DNA of 64,000 bases from Salvelinus alpinus (GCF_045679555.1 NC_092091.1:66047291-66111290); one strand, 5' to 3'; counted from the stretch's first letter, positions 45,839-58,926 are shown. Numbers and translations are program-made. Notes: a model not told the origin generated them from the sequence alone.

Positions 45839-48148
45839 AGATGGTGCTTTGCTTTCACACAATGAATGTAGTCACCTTTATTATTTTCGATGCCTGTGTA
45901 AACAACTCAATTTATAATGTCTCTGGGAGAGCATGTGACCCAGAAAAGTGTGTGTGTGTCTGTGTGTTTGTGCGTGCCTCTTTCCCAGGGGGGGCTAAAA
46001 CCCAATCTCTCCTGTACACAACCCTGCATGCCTCTCCACTCAGTTTCACAGTCATTATCCAATTATACCAATCAGGTAATTATGTTAATGTGTTGCTTAC
46101 ACGTCTCTGGGCTGGATAAACAGAAAAGCTCTGAAGAAGTCTTGAAGTCAGCATCTCTCTTTGAAAACAGGAGTGTTGACTAAGGACCCCTGTTGCGAAC
46201 CTCAGCCAGACACACACACACTTTGGAGGCAGTTGAACAGAGTTGAAAAGGGAATTAAAGGCATGCTGCTTTAAGCAGGGAGCGCTGTAAACATCCAGGC
46301 GTTTTTTTTCTGTTTTGGAGCGAGTCAGTGACTAATCTGGATCAATAATGAATATATAGTCTCATTGATCATGAGGACGTATGTAGTAGCACACTACTTG
46401 TGGCGCATTTATTCTAAAAGGAGGAATGAGGTGAAATGGAACAGACCTCCTGCTGTGATCGGGCACAGTGAAGAACCCCTGTTGGGATCAGAGACCTGAG
46501 TCACTGATGAAAGATTACGATGTAGCCTAGATGGTGATGAAACTGAATGATGACAACTGCAAGGGATGATGATGATCTCATTCTGTCATTATCTTTCTCC
46601 ATCCCCACTCTCACAAGTACAAAGGAAAGACAAACCTCCACACTGCTCTTGCTCATTACCCACTCCTACCGGCACACATAGAGGACATGAATCCACTACA
46701 GGAGCTTCCACCGTTTCAAAACACATCCGTTACCTAGCAGCACTATCGAATCTAGTTCCATCCCCCTCTCGCCCACAGACCTAGTGCCATCCTCTAACCA
46801 TGGTTTCTACCATTCATGACTAGATGTTATTTCTGAAGGGTTTGGGTCAGAGTACAGGGGTGAGATGATTTCCCCTTGGGGTGGAGGTTAACTCCTCAGA
46901 GAGCTTTGTGTGAGTGAGGGAATACGGAACAGCAACACCAGGAGAACATCAAACCTGCTTTGAAGCCTAGTAGAGATGATAAGGAACATGGAGAATTGAG
47001 AGGAAGAAATAGGCCAACTGTAGCAGTGTTTTAAAGCCATACCACCACAGTCAAACTAGACTGATGATAAATTAAATATAGCAGCATACCACCATATTGA
47101 TTTTGCTAAGGAAGCGCAGGGGGAAAGGGAAAGAGAGATGGAGAGAATGAGAGAGAACAAGAGATACAGAGAGAGAGAATGACAGAATGAGATAGAGAGA
47201 ATGAGAGAGCGAGAGATACAGAGAGAGAGAGAGAGAGAGAGAGAAAGAGGGACAGAGAAGAGATCAACAACACATTCCCCATGCTACTGTTAAATTCATT
47301 CTAAGAACCTGTTAGACTAGAGGACACTGACCTGCTGACAGTGTTCTCTGTCAACATTGTGTTAGTTTCGCCTTGGGTTTAGAAACATCACTGCATTGAC
47401 ATTTGCCTATGTCCCCTTGACATAACAATGCTATGACACATAGCATGTATAGCATAGGCCTACCAGTCACTGAATGTGTATAAGTGTCTCCTGAGTAATG
47501 AAAGTAGCCAAGTACAAAAGACACAGTAGTACCACAGTAGCCTACATCCCTATTCAACCAGTGCATGCCATGTACGTCTACACCAGACAGCGTCCCCAAA
47601 ATGGCCGTGGCTGGCATCTCCACCAGGTTCCAGACCCCCTGCTGTTAAAATAATATTCTCCAGGTTACAGCAAACGTGTTGGGCTCATCAGTCTGTGTAC
47701 AGGGAATTAGGAGAGGTAGCTTCTAAACAATACGATTTCTACACAGAGAGAAGAATAACTGAATGATACACTATAGCTCCACCTGAAACTGGAATGGTTT
47801 GAACTGAAGTTCAACACTGAATTCTACCAGACCAAAAGACCATGCATCTTTGTAAAGTTGGTTACTGGTTGACTATACACAGAGCAACAAGTCCTGGTCT
47901 GGGTTAGGTAGAGAGACCTAGCTAACTGCCAAGGTAAATACATTGAGATAAAGCTATAGAAAGTGAAGTGAGGTCTATTTTGTTATGTCATCCTTTGAAC
48001 GTGTTATTCAATGGATGGGCTGGGAGGGAGAGAGAGAGGCTTCACAGGTAACAAAAGATGAAGAGCTTTTCACAGGAGATAACACAGACAGAGCCACCGA
48101 TGACAGGATAGAATGTCTGCCTAAGGACAGAGGCTTTGTAAGCATCAT

Positions 48149-48150
<2 letters not shown>
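45839..48150. other. Stretch without recognised genes
   Basis: I see GA-rich simple sequence at 47120-47260 and otherwise unique-looking DNA with no coding signal. Confidence 0.4.

Positions 48151-48220
<70 letters not shown>
48151..48220. repeat. (GT)n microsatellite, 35 units
   Basis: An uninterrupted GT run. Confidence 0.97.
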
Positions 48221-48221
<1 letters not shown>

Positions 48222-48675
48222 CTGACAGAGTGGCTCCGGTTTCTAAAGCTGTGAGATGTAAAATGCGTCTCTCTCTCGGCAGGTGTATCACACACTAGGG
48301 CGAGGTCATGATAGATAGCTGAAAAGACAGCTAGCCACACCTACAGTAGCACTCACAAGGCTGTCCTAACTTGCAGTACACTGGCTTTTTTTTTTTACAC
48401 TTGCTGAACATGTTGCTGTGTGTGATTCCTACCTCTGAAGCCAGACATTTAACTCTAATGAATTCTAGGTACACATATTGTTACACCCACCCAGCAATGA
48501 GAACTCTTTTTCACAATATTAATTAGTAGTCTGAACGAGTGTCTGCTTCTTAAATTAGCTAAATGTATGCATGGCATTTTTCAATACTGTCGACTGAACC
48601 ACCAACCAATGCATTAGTCCACCACACTCCCACAGCCTGTGCATCTGGACTCTGTGACTGATGTAAGATCATTAA

Positions 48676-48708
48676 GTTCTATCAGGAAGAGCGACTTCCT
48701 GATAGAAC
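48676..48708. repeat. Perfect 14-bp hairpin
   Basis: GTTCTATCAGGAAG, a 5-nt loop AGCGA, then CTTCCTGATAGAAC. The arms are exact. No T-run or neighbouring gene suggests a function. Confidence 0.7.
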
Positions 48709-48744
48709 TGTCTCTCTTCAGACAAAGCCCATAATTATGTCCTG

Positions 48745-48860
48745 GTCAGTGGCAGGGCCTGGTCTAGGACTAATGGAAGGGCCTGGTCCAGGACAAACGG
48801 ACCAATGGCAGGGCCTGGTCCAGGACAAACGGATCAACAATAGGGTCTGTCCAGGACGAA
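48745..48860. repeat. Short imperfect tandem repeat (GGGCCTGGTCCAGGAC)
   Basis: Three or four degenerate copies of GGCAGGGCCTGGTCCAGGAC followed by AAACGGA-CAA. This looks like the early or decayed state of a minisatellite. Confidence 0.6.
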
Positions 48861-49177
48861 TGGGCTCTTACATTGGCCCCCACCAGTGATAGACCAATGG
48901 GTGATAGACAGAGGACATTTACAGTGGCTTGGTGGCCGTGGCAACCCCAGTGATAGATGGGCCCCATTAAAAAGTGATGGTACCTTGTTGAAATATTTAC
49001 AGGTGGGCCACAACTGGGGCCACAGAGGGAGAGCCTGGCTATATATAGTTTATATGCCCCCTTCTCCAATGAACAACACAGACATTTACAATAGGAGGAC
49101 AACATCCAGTGTCATCTAGGCGTCCGTTCTCCTGTAGCCGAGGGGACGTTGCCCACTGTCTGCACTACAGTTAGTCT

Positions 49178-49240
49178 CTATGACATTTACATTTAAGTCA
49201 TTTAGCAGACGCTCTTATCCAGAGCGACTTACAAATTTGA
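49178..49240 (+). mobile_element. SINE/LINE 3' tail fragment
   Basis: ACATTTACATTTAAGTCATT, then TAGCAGACGCTCTTATCCAG and AGCGACTTAC. This is the conserved tail shared by HpaI-type SINEs and their partner LINE. Confidence 0.75.
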
Positions 49241-50069
49241 AACAGTTAGGCGTACTGCATTCAGACTAGGAACGCTCATAACATCACAAATATACATCTC
49301 GCTGAAACTCATCTGTGTTGGCTACATTAAAACAGAGCACCAATCAACAAATCATTCTGAGGCAACTTCCAATACATCAACAGTCAGTCGTATTTCTGAA
49401 ATGAAACATCAACATGAAGGAGACTCAACAGCTGTGCCCATTAACAACCTAATACAACAGGGTAAAAGCCATAAAGGACCTTATCAGATAGGACTGTGAT
49501 TCTGTGTTAAAGACCAGCTGAAGGTTATAGCCTGAGGTGTAGGTTGGGCTCAGTGGGGGAGGTTGATTAACATGTTCAAACACATCAGCTCACCTTCTCA
49601 TTACCTGCTAGGGAGGGAGGAGGCCCGGGTGGGGGGAAGGGAGAGACTGGTAACCAGGGAAAGGTCAACAAGCTGAGTGGATTAGAGCCAAACTCCCCAG
49701 AGGATCAACACATATTATAAAATGCATACCCAGGCTGAGACACCCAGTGTTCTCTTCCCCACAGCATTAGGTACAGCACATAATGGCACAGCAACATGCT
49801 GCCTGCATTTAGAGTGGCTAAAACAATCCCTTGAGCCACTGCGTAATAATGACTGCCATGAGACTCTGAGACAGGGATACAGAGAGCTGTACAGCCTGCT
49901 ACGGTGAGATAAGGCTAGTTGGAATGGTTCAATAATACTGAGACAGGTGAGTAGTAGATAACACAGGAGACAATGGTACAAAATACAGCCTTCAAGTGCA
50001 TGTTAGCTTGTCAGTGATCCAGGGAGTGTGTGAAGTGATTCTTGCAGTATGTGTGTATGTGTGTGTAAC
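49241..50069. other. Stretch without recognised genes
   Basis: No coding exon or tandem repeat is evident. Confidence 0.4.
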
Positions 50070-50315
50070 TATACTTGTGGGGTCCCCACAAGAATAGTAA
50101 ATTAACAGAAATTTGACCAACTGGGGACATTTCGTTAGTCCCCACAAGGTCAAATGCTATTTCTAGGAGGTTTAGAGTTAAGGTAGAATTAGTGGTAGAA
50201 TTAGGTTCAGGAGTTAGGGTTGAGGTTAGGTTTTTGGGTTAAGGTTAGAGGTTAGGGAAAATAGGATTTGAATGTTTATAAATTGTGTGTCCTCACAAGG
50301 TTAGTTAAACAATAC
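50070..50315. mobile_element. Dispersed repeat with telomere-like GGTTAG core
   Basis: It begins ACTTGTGGGGTCCCCACAAG (itself an inverted repeat), carries degenerate GGTTAGGG/GGTTAAGG blocks (50165-50270) and closes with TGTCCTCACAAGGTTAG. This resembles a non-autonomous element frequent in salmonids; the exact family is not certain. Confidence 0.5.
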
Positions 50316-50821
50316 TGTGTGTGTACGTTCAGTAGAACAGTACCACAGCAGAACTTCCACATACTTTTCCACAGACGTCATCCCCATGTAGCTGTACACA
50401 ACAAAGGCCAGGAGTCAGGAGGGGAGTAGGTAGATCTCTGATGGCAACATGGATAAATGGGTTTAGTGTGGGAACATCAATCCATATCTCTGCTGCTGCT
50501 TCCTCTCTCCCTTGTTTGCATGCTGCCGCATGTTTGCATGAAGGAGAGACGGCGGGGGGATAGCGAGGTGGAGGGATAAATTAATGGAGAAATGGAGGAA
50601 GAAGTTTCAAGTTTTATTCATCTTATGTAAAGGATACACATTGTATACACTACTCTGTCCAATGAAACGCTTACTTTCAGGTTCCTTCTCGACAACGCAA
50701 CAATAAAAGATAAGAATACGACCATAAAATAAATGGCTCAGTAGAATATATGGCAAATGTTTAAATTGTGCAGTATTAGCAATAGTAAATAAGAGTCTGG
50801 TAGCAGCAGAGATGCAGCGAT

Positions 50822-51701
50822 GAATAGCAGAGCATTGCTGTGATGTTGGTAGGGCCCTTCTCAGAAGGGATGAATAGCATAGCATTGCTGTGATGTTGGT
50901 AGGGCCCTTCTCAGAAGGGATGAATAGCATAGCATAGCTGTGATGTTGGTAGGGCCCTTCTCAGAAGGGATGAATAGCATAGCTGTGATGTTGGTAGGGC
51001 CCTTCTCAGAAGGGATGAATAGCATAGCTGTGATGTTGGTAGGGCCCTTCTCAGAAGGGATGAATAGCATAGCTGTGATGTTGGTAGGGCCCTTCTCAGA
51101 AGGGATGAATAGCATAGCTGTGATGTTGGTAGGGCCCTTCTCAGAAGGGATGAATAGCATAGCTGTGATGTTGGTAGGGCCCTTCTCAGAAGGGATGAAT
51201 AGCATAGCTGTGATGTTGGTAGGGCCCTTCTCAGAAGGGATGAATAGCATAGCTTTGATGTTGGTAGGGCCCTTCTCAGAAGGGATGAATAGCATAGCTG
51301 TGATGTTGGTAGGGCCCTTCTCAGAAGGGATGAATAGCATAGCTGTGATGTTGGTAGGGCCCTTCTCAGAAGGGATGAATAGCATAGCTGTGATGTTGGT
51401 AGGGCCCTTCTCAGAAGGGATGAATAGCATAGCTGTGATGTTGGTAGGGCCCTTCTCAGAAGGGATGAATAGCATAGCTGTGATGTTGGTAGGGCCCTTC
51501 TCAGAAGGGATGAATAGCATAGCTGTGATGTTGGTAGGGCCCTTCTCAGAAGGGATGAATAGCATAGCTGTGATGTTGGTAGGGCCCTTCTCAGAAGGGA
51601 TGAATAGCATAGCTGTGATGTTGGTAGGGCCCTTCTCAGAAGGGATGAATAGCATAGCATAGCTGTGATGTTGGTAGGGCCCTTCTCAGAAGGGATAAAT
51701 A
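50822..51701. repeat. 45-nt minisatellite, about 19 copies
   Basis: The unit is TGATGTTGGTAGGGCCCTTC followed by TCAGAAGGGATGAATAGCAT and AGCTG. The core CCCTTCTCAGAAGGG is a 7-bp hairpin. The first and last units carry an extra AGCAT. The unit is 15 codons and stop-free in several frames on both strands, which makes long spurious reading frames. Confidence 0.95.
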
Positions 51702-51895
51702 GCGCTAGGCCTCGCCACGCTCTCATCCTATCATTAACCAGATCAGAGGAGATAATAGGCTCCATTGGTTTGGAGTCAACAGGCACACACTACTGCTGTT
51801 GCGCCTGATTTTGAACTGCCGTAGTGTTAAGATATGAATCTTCCCTCTACAGTCAGTCTCCTCACTAGACACCATGCTGTTCTATAGATGGAGAG

Positions 51896-52052
51896 CAGTG
51901 GAGGCTACTGAGGGGAGGATGGCTCATAATAATAGCTGGAATGGAGTAAATGGAATGGTATCAAAAACATGTTTTTCATGGGCTTGATACCATTGCAATC
52001 ACTCCATTCCAGACATTATTAAGAGCCGTCCTCCCCTCAGCAACATCCACTG
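51896..52052. mobile_element. Fold-back MITE
   Basis: The arms CAGTGGAGGCTACTGAGGGG and, inverted at the right, CAGTGGATGTTGCTGAGGGG pair along about 70 nt with several mismatches, around a short centre near 51970. Confidence 0.75.
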
Positions 52053-52324
52053 ACGGTGAGTATGCTTTAGGTCATTGGAGGTCATTTTAGGTTGTTGGAG
52101 GTCCTGCAATTTGTGATGTATCCTGAGACAAAAACAAGCTACGGTGTCTCAGCTTAGTCAAAGAGAAGCAACTTCAAGAAAAAGCAAACAGGTAGAAGTA
52201 AACGTGACGTGACTGTAAAAATCTACCTTTAAGGAACATGCCATGTCAAATACGAGACAAAGACACGAAGAAGCTTGACAGCTTCTTCATACTTCTCAAT
52301 AAGTGGTAATCAACAGTAGACAAT

Positions 52325-52600
52325 AAGAGGTACTTAACCGAAAGATCGCTGGTTCGAATCCCCAAGTCGTCAAGGTGGAAAAATCTGCCGTTCTGCCCTT
52401 AAGCAAAGCAGTTAACCCCCAACAACAACTGCTCCCCGGGCGCCGATGACGTGGATGTCGATTAAGGCAGCCCCCTGCACCTCTCTGATTCAGAGGGGTT
52501 GAGTTAAATGCGGAAGACACATTTCAGTTGAATGCATTCAGTTGTGAAACTTACTAGGTATCCCCCTTTCCCTTTACTTAGTGGAGACTATCAGTTCAAT
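52325..52600 (+). mobile_element. tRNA-derived SINE with long target duplication
   Basis: It contains CGCTGGTTCGAATCCCCAAG (B-box), TGCACCTCTCTGATTCAGAG and TTTCAGTTGAATGCATTCAG, a core I associate with salmonid SINEs. The flanks 52311-52336 and 52601-52623 share CAACAGTAGA and TAAGAGGTACTTA, a target duplication of about 22 nt. Confidence 0.8.
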
Positions 52601-52624
52601 CAACAGTAGATAAGAGGTACTTAG

Positions 52625-53862
52625 TGTAGACTTTCAGTCTAAAAAGTTACATAACAGTTGTGTTAAGGTTCAGAGGTATGGGCAACAGTCAGTCATCCCC
52701 AGCGGATTAGGTTAAGACTATGTTAACAACTCCAGCAAGTGGTCCTCTACACAGCTACCTTGGGTAGACAGGGAGGTAAGGGGGGATGTAATCCCAAACA
52801 CGGGACAATGCTGAGCCTGAGCCGGGCTGAGGCCATGGCCAGTGTGAGAAACTGGGAGAAAGGGAGACCGTTCGGTCAGTGGGCCGGTGAGATGTCACAG
52901 CCACCGCTGTTGGCATGGTGGCTGTCCCAGACACCTGTTCCTTCCCTGTTCCAGTCACACGGTGGCCTGGGTTTATGCTACCTCATGCTGCCCTGCATGG
53001 CTGGTCACTTTGTTCCCTGGCCTAGTCAGAGAGATGATTTTCAAAACAAACTTAACCGAGCATGCCCTCTGTGCTTGTTGAAAAAGCAGCACATTCTGCA
53101 ACGTTAACAACAGCCTGTCAGGATAATCGGAAGGACCTCAAGCTCAAGGATCACCAGTTAGCGGCACTCTCAGCTGCTTGTGCCTTCTGATTGACAACCA
53201 TCTATGACGTAGAGAGAACACCAACTGTTCACTGACACACACATAGCTTATGAAGTGTTGCACCATATGTTAGAAATAGCCAATGGGAGTTGATGAGTAC
53301 ACGATTATATTCATATCTCAGTGCCCTGGGTAAACGGTGTTACATGATACTCTGTCCTCAATAGCTTGGGTTAGCCCTACAGGTCTCACTGTAGACTGAA
53401 GTGGTCAAACCAGACATTCCACTATGTGAAATTAAACCAGCTAGCCTGTGTAATGCTCCATTGACATGCATGTCAGGGATTTAAAAGGGACAACCCTTCA
53501 CATTGCCTCCTCACTTGACTTGATCACACACATGTGGTTACTTAGCAGAAAAACTCCTTACTTTTCCAGTGCATTCACGTGTTACAAAGCCAATATCTTG
53601 CTATATAAAGTCTCCGTCCCCTGCTATGTTGACATGGTGATATGAATTATTTGTTTACGTTAGGTATAGGCCCTATATCACAGCCCTTTCTCAATGCAAG
53701 GTGCCTCAGTTGGAGCGATGAGACTTGTGGGATATGACCTCACTAGTCTGTGTGGTTAAAGATCACGAGGCAGAGCATCTTAAAGCTGTTTACTACTAGG
53801 TCAGTATGTGGGTAAACTAGAATTCTGGAAAGGCCATATGAAGGCGAGGTGTGTGTCAAGTG
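52625..53862. other. Stretch without recognised genes
   Basis: No tandem repeat or transposon is evident. Short open frames (for example 52739-53107) show no family resemblance. Confidence 0.4.
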
Positions 53863-54035
53863 CAGGGGAGGCTGGTGTGAGGAGCTATAGGAGGACGGGC
53901 TCATTGTAATGGCTGGAATGGAATAATTGGAACAGAGTCAAACATGGTTTCCATGTTTGATAGTGTTCCATTTATTCCATTCCAGCCATTACAATGAGCC
54001 CGTCCTCCTATAGCTCATCACACCAGCCTCCACTG
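53863..54035. mobile_element. Fold-back MITE with near-perfect arms
   Basis: GGAGGACGGGCTCATTGTAA and its inverse TTACAATGAGCCCGTCCTCC lie in arms of about 80 nt. The palindrome centre is near 53950 (CATGGTTTCCATG). The ends read CAGGGGAGGCTGGTGTGA and TCACACCAGCCTCCACTG. Confidence 0.85.
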
Positions 54036-55797
54036 GTCAAGAGGGGCTCGCTACATTCTCTCTTTAGGTTCTGTGTGGGTAGGAACAGACTGCCATTCTC
54101 ATTGGCCTGGAAATCCACATGGAAAATGCACACAGATGTAAACACAAGTACACAAGTACACAAACAGACACTACTGTACATACTGTAAAATCCCAATTAC
54201 AACAAGTCCACAATTCAGATTTTCCTAGTTATTCAGCACATACTGTACTTTCATGACATCAACCCTAATATTTACACTAATCAGGACAACTGAGCCTGGA
54301 ATCAACTCTTCCTACTATTATACAGAAACAACACCTGAGCAGGAAATCAGATCAATTTAGTCAGTGTGCTAGAATTAAACACTGTAACATCCACTGACAG
54401 TTCCCAGGAGTAAATGAAAGGACTTCAAAAAGCTGCCCTCTGTGTGCATTTTCTGGTGCCAACTCCCAACTTCCACAGTGAGTGTGCTGACAGTATGCTG
54501 ACAGCAAAATTCAACATTTCTCAAAAAAGTTCACTTCAAATACACTGCATATAGCAAACAGTTTTGACTGAGTTTTATTACACAGAGTAGGGTTTTTGCA
54601 TCAAGTAAAATTGTGTTAAAATCAATTTCTATCAACACTGATTTTCCTATAACAACTTTGATGTAAAACAATCCCTGTATAGTTCACACCATTGAGGTAT
54701 AAAGAACGGTCCACACCCAACCAGACTGTAAATAAAATATGGCCAACCATGAAACATTGATGGGTGTCTGTTTGAATGTGATCCCATGAGGTAGTAACCC
54801 AATACCCTGACCTCTTCATCACAGAAAGATGATAAAGAGTACCAGTCCGGTCCAAAACTCATTTAAAAAATACCCTTCATACTACCATGTTTTGTTTCCC
54901 AAGTTTGCTGAAGTTGGAAGAGTGTGTGTGTGTGTGTCACATATCTGTTAACCTCTGCAGAATGAATAGCAGGAAGCCTACAAATAATTATGACTTATGT
55001 TACAGTAGATGCCAAATGTACTTTATGTTCGTGGCTCTGATTAAACACCTTCGTCTGGGCTCCATAGCATTAACATGTGGATAACTTCAGCAATAAACCT
55101 TGGCAAAATGTCACGTGAGGCACAATAAAGGTGAATGAAAGGTGACAGATTGTGTCCAGGCATTTACAAGAATCAAGCTGTATAGACAGATACTTTAAAA
55201 CTTATTCTGAGAAATGTGCCCAGGACAGATGACAAGTCACTCTGATATACATGTTTTTAAAAAGACAACCCCGTGATAACAACCGACATGTAAACGTGTC
55301 ACATTATGCCTTGACAGAGTCAGACAGTCCCTGTCACTTGACAAGCAGCGAAATACATTAACAATGTCTTGCCAAGTTATTTACTTTCTAAAATCCGTAA
55401 CTTACAAACAATACATTAGCTGTAGTCTACTTATGTGTAAGAAGACCAACTGAAATATCGTACCGTATGCTGAGTCTCAGAAGTGCAAGTAGCCGACTTC
55501 GTGTAACAACACCGCACAGCTTCAAGATGTGGAGCAAAATCAACCTTTTACCCTACTTTCCTATGAGCGTCTTTCCAACACCAAAGTGCATAACCCTCTT
55601 GAAAATCACTAATTCTCCAGCAGAACGCTGTTCAATTTCCCTGGTTTAATGTCGCCTTCTATTAGAAAAGTAAAGATATAAGCTACTTAGCTAACAATAT
55701 CGCCAACCAGTCAGTCTGCTTACTGTACGTAGTGTATACATAGGTGTGCGTTACGAGCACACTAAGCTCAGGCTCCTCCCTCTTTGTGCCCACAGCA
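54036..55797. other. Stretch without recognised genes
   Basis: No coding exon recognised. It may include the distal promoter or first non-coding exon of fhip1a, but no signal fixes it. Confidence 0.35.
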
Positions 55798-56499
55798 GTT
55801 TGTGATAGTGATGGGCATTCTGGTTCTTTTCAGTGAGCCGGCTCGTTCGGCTCAGCTCACCAAAAAGAGCCGGCTCTTTTGGCTCCCAAACGGCTCTTTA
55901 AAAAAAATATGTTTTGTATTACTTCAAGTCAAACAGTTTGCGATAGTTTGACTATGATTGGTGTTAAAACAATTCGAATTAAATGATTAAATGAAATCAT
56001 ACTCTACCTTAACCACAATGTATTTAAAAATGCATTGGTTTGTTTTGAAAAATAATGCTATTAAACATTTGAATTTAAAGTATAACTTTTTTAATGTATA
56101 TAAACAAAGTGCATATCAATCTAACCATTCAAAACGAATAGAATCTGAACAGCATAATAAAATATTGCACCATAACAAAGAAAAATAAATAACAATTTGC
56201 AAAACAGCAGCAAAACAGCAACCCACAAATTGAAATAAATGTAAAAAAGAAGGATGCTATTACACATGTGCATTTAAAGTAAAACTTTTAAAATGTATAT
56301 AAACAAAGAGCATATAAATGTAACAATTCAAAACGAATACAATCTGAACAACATAATAATAGAATATTGCACCATATAAAATAAAAATAAATAACAACGT
56401 GCAAAACTGCAGCATCCCACTTAAATATTAAACTAGTCCCTCTTTTCTCTCTTTTTTATTGCCATGTTATAACCAGCAGCACACAGCAATGCTGACCAT

Positions 56500-58121
56500 A
56501 TTTTGCTTTTATGAGATATTTGCATTCAGAAATGCAAGCTGCCTCACTTTCGAGTGGCTGATGTGGTTTCTTCTTTCAGTAATTATTTGTTTCGTTTTCG
56601 AGAAGACCCTCTCAGAGGGAACGGAAGTGGCAACTATGCAGATTCTCCCGGTCATGACTTTAGTAAGCCTTGTTCTTCCACCAGCTCAGAGGATCTGCAG
56701 ATCTTTGGAGGAGGGGATCCTCCAAATAGGATCGGACCTCCATTATGGCATCTGCTGAGGGATTCCTTCGTGCTGCATCCCCAGTTGCTCTCTCGTCAAA
56801 CAGCAGACGTTTGTGGCACTACTGCTGGTGCTTCTGCTCCATCGGATCCCTCTTCTTCCTGTTGCCCTGGTGCCTGAGCCAGCTGACTGCTGGGGCTGTC
56901 CCTCCCTGCTGCTGAGGTTATTCTTTGAAGAGCCTCATCAATCGCTCTGGCATCACTGAAGGCTAACTTCTTAAACCTGGGGTCAAGTGCAGCGGTTTCT
57001 GAAAGCACGTGATTATATTCCATTCTGTGGAACTTTCTGTCCATTGATGAACATAGGGTGTCCATCAACTCTGTCACATGTCCTATGGTTACATTTACTT
57101 CTCTCTGGCGGCTGGCTGTGATTCGCTGCAGACCCTTACACAGGAGTATCATTTTTGAGGCTGTCACATAGCTGAAAAGAGAGAACAGTAACTTATTAGT
57201 TCAGGTTCATGTTTTGTCTACTGATACTACATTCTCATCTACTGCTCATATACATATATAATACTAGATTAAATAATAACTGCTTACTGTACCTCTCTCC
57301 ACTGATCTCCACAGTGACCTGCTCAAAGGGTTCCAGGACTCTGCACACCTCCTCTGCCACCTCCCATTCCTCTTGGGTCAGAGCATCAACAGGTGCATTG
57401 ACAATGGCCAGGGTAGAGATGATGGCATCCTTTGACTCAAGAAACCGTTTCAACATATATAATGACCACCTTGTAGTGCAGTCTTGTTTAGGCCTCAGCT
57501 CAGGCATCCCAATCTGGTGTTGTGTAGACTTTAGTTTTTCAGAACCTACTGTGCTCCTGTGGAAGTATTCCACAGCTGCTTTCACTTTGTCCACGGTGGG
57601 CTTCATCACCTTCAAAGCATCTCTTACAATCAGGTTGACATTTAAACATTTTCATGGCTTTGGTTATGTTAGCTGCATTGTCGCTAACACAACAGACCAC
57701 TTTTCCATCTACTTGCCATACTCAACAGTTCCTCTGCCAAGATCTCTGAGGTGTGTCTTTCGCTGAACTCAAAGCAGTCCAGAAGACAGCTAGACATCAA
57801 AAAATCTTCAATGAAGTGACATGTAACCGACATTTAAGAAGTGGTTACCCTTGATGTCCAGCAGTCAGCGGTAAGGCAAACTGCAGTAGCTTTTTGGACT
57901 CTTTCCCACACTGAAGCCTGTGTGCTCTCGTACAGTTGTGGAATAAGTGATTTTGAAAGGGTTTTCCTGCTTGGAATTGTGTACATTGGATTTAGACTAT
58001 TGCTATAATTTCTAAAACCTCTGTCCTCCACAATCAAAAATGGCTGGAAATCGGTGGCAATCATTTTAGCCAATGCAATATCAATTTGGCCTTGTTTTGC
58101 TACAGACATAGACTTTGGCAT
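56500..58121 (-). pseudogene. hAT transposase (ZBED-like), broken
   Basis: The minus-strand pieces are in order. Near 57834-58121: DIALAKMIATDFQPFLIVED, KTLSKSLIPQLYE and CLTADCWTSR (hAT motif before the first catalytic region). Near 57235-57615: KQDCTTRWSLYMLKRFLESK and EEWEVAEEVCRVLEPFEQVT. Near 56796-57167: HVLSETAALDPRFKKLAFSD. Finally, near 56500-56650, the dimerisation tail VATSVPSERVFSKTKQIITE and VRQLAFLNANIS. Stops and frame changes separate the blocks, and the N-terminal BED finger is not visible. The element cannot encode an active enzyme. Confidence 0.85.
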
Positions 58122-58130
58122 AAACTGGTG

Positions 58131-58597
58131 TAACGGATGTGAAATGGCTAGCTAGTTAGCGGTGGTGCGCGCTAATAGCGTTTCAATCGGTTACGTCACT
58201 CGCTTTGAGACCTTGAAGTAGTGGTTCCCATTGCTCTGCAAGGGCCGTGGCCTTTGTGGAGCGATGGGTAACGACGCCTCGTGGGTGACTGTTGTTGATG
58301 TGTGCAGAGGGTCCCTGGTTCGAGCCCGGGTATGGGCGAGGGGACGGACTAAAGTTATACTGTTACATTGATGCTGTTGACCCGGATCACTGGTTGCTGC
58401 GGGAAAGGGGGGTAAGTGTAACGGATGTGAAATGGCTAGCTAGTTAGCGGTGGTGTGCGCTAATAGCGTTTCAATCGGTTACTTCACTCGCTTTGAGACC
58501 TTGAAGTAGTGGTTCCCCTTTCTCTGCAAGGGCCGCGGCTTTTGTGGAGCGAACAATGCTTCGTGGGTGACTGTTGTTGATGTGTGCAGATTGGCTC
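58131..58597 (+). repeat. Dispersed repeat, one full (288 nt) and one truncated copy in tandem
   Basis: Both copies start TAACGGATGTGAAATGGCTA (58131 and 58419). The first contains CCCTGGTTCGAGCCCGGGTA, a B-box-like motif, suggesting tRNA-derived ancestry. The second stops after GTTGATGTGTGCAGA. They are about 95% alike. Both are nested in the hAT element. Confidence 0.75.
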
Positions 58598-58926
58598 GAC
58601 CCTCCCTCACGCATCTTTGGTTCATTGGTTGACACTGCGTGTCTGATTGACAGGAACAACAGGTGAGGCTGAGCAGACAGTCAGAACGAATGTGTGTGTG
58701 CGCTTGAGCATTTAGGGCTATATTATTTTATAAATTTTTTTGTTCTTTGAATTAGTTCATTCTATTAATTTAAATCTTTTGATTATTCATATCTTAATTT
58801 TTTAATATTTTTATAAATAGATTCGGCTCTTCTGATAAGCGAGCGGGCTCCCAACATTCACCTACAAGAGCTACAAGAGCTATTAGAGACGACTCGTTTC
58901 GCGAACGACCCATTACTAGTTTGTGA

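Larger units (their letters stand above)
55806..58918 (-). mobile_element. hAT transposon with 8-bp target duplication
   Basis: GTTTGTGA occurs directly at 55798-55805 and again at 58919-58926, an exact 8-bp target duplication as hAT elements make. The ends are inverted: left TAGTGATGGGCATTC, right (inverted) TAGTAATGGGTCGTTC. Sub-terminal GAGCCGGCTC/GGCTCTTTTGGCTC motifs follow. It contains a broken transposase and, near its 5' side, two copies of another repeat (58131-58597). Confidence 0.88.

Noticed and set aside
50861-51786. Open frames of 240-290 codons on both strands
   Set aside because: The 45-nt unit is 15 codons and stop-free in several frames. Same length on both strands is a repeat artefact.
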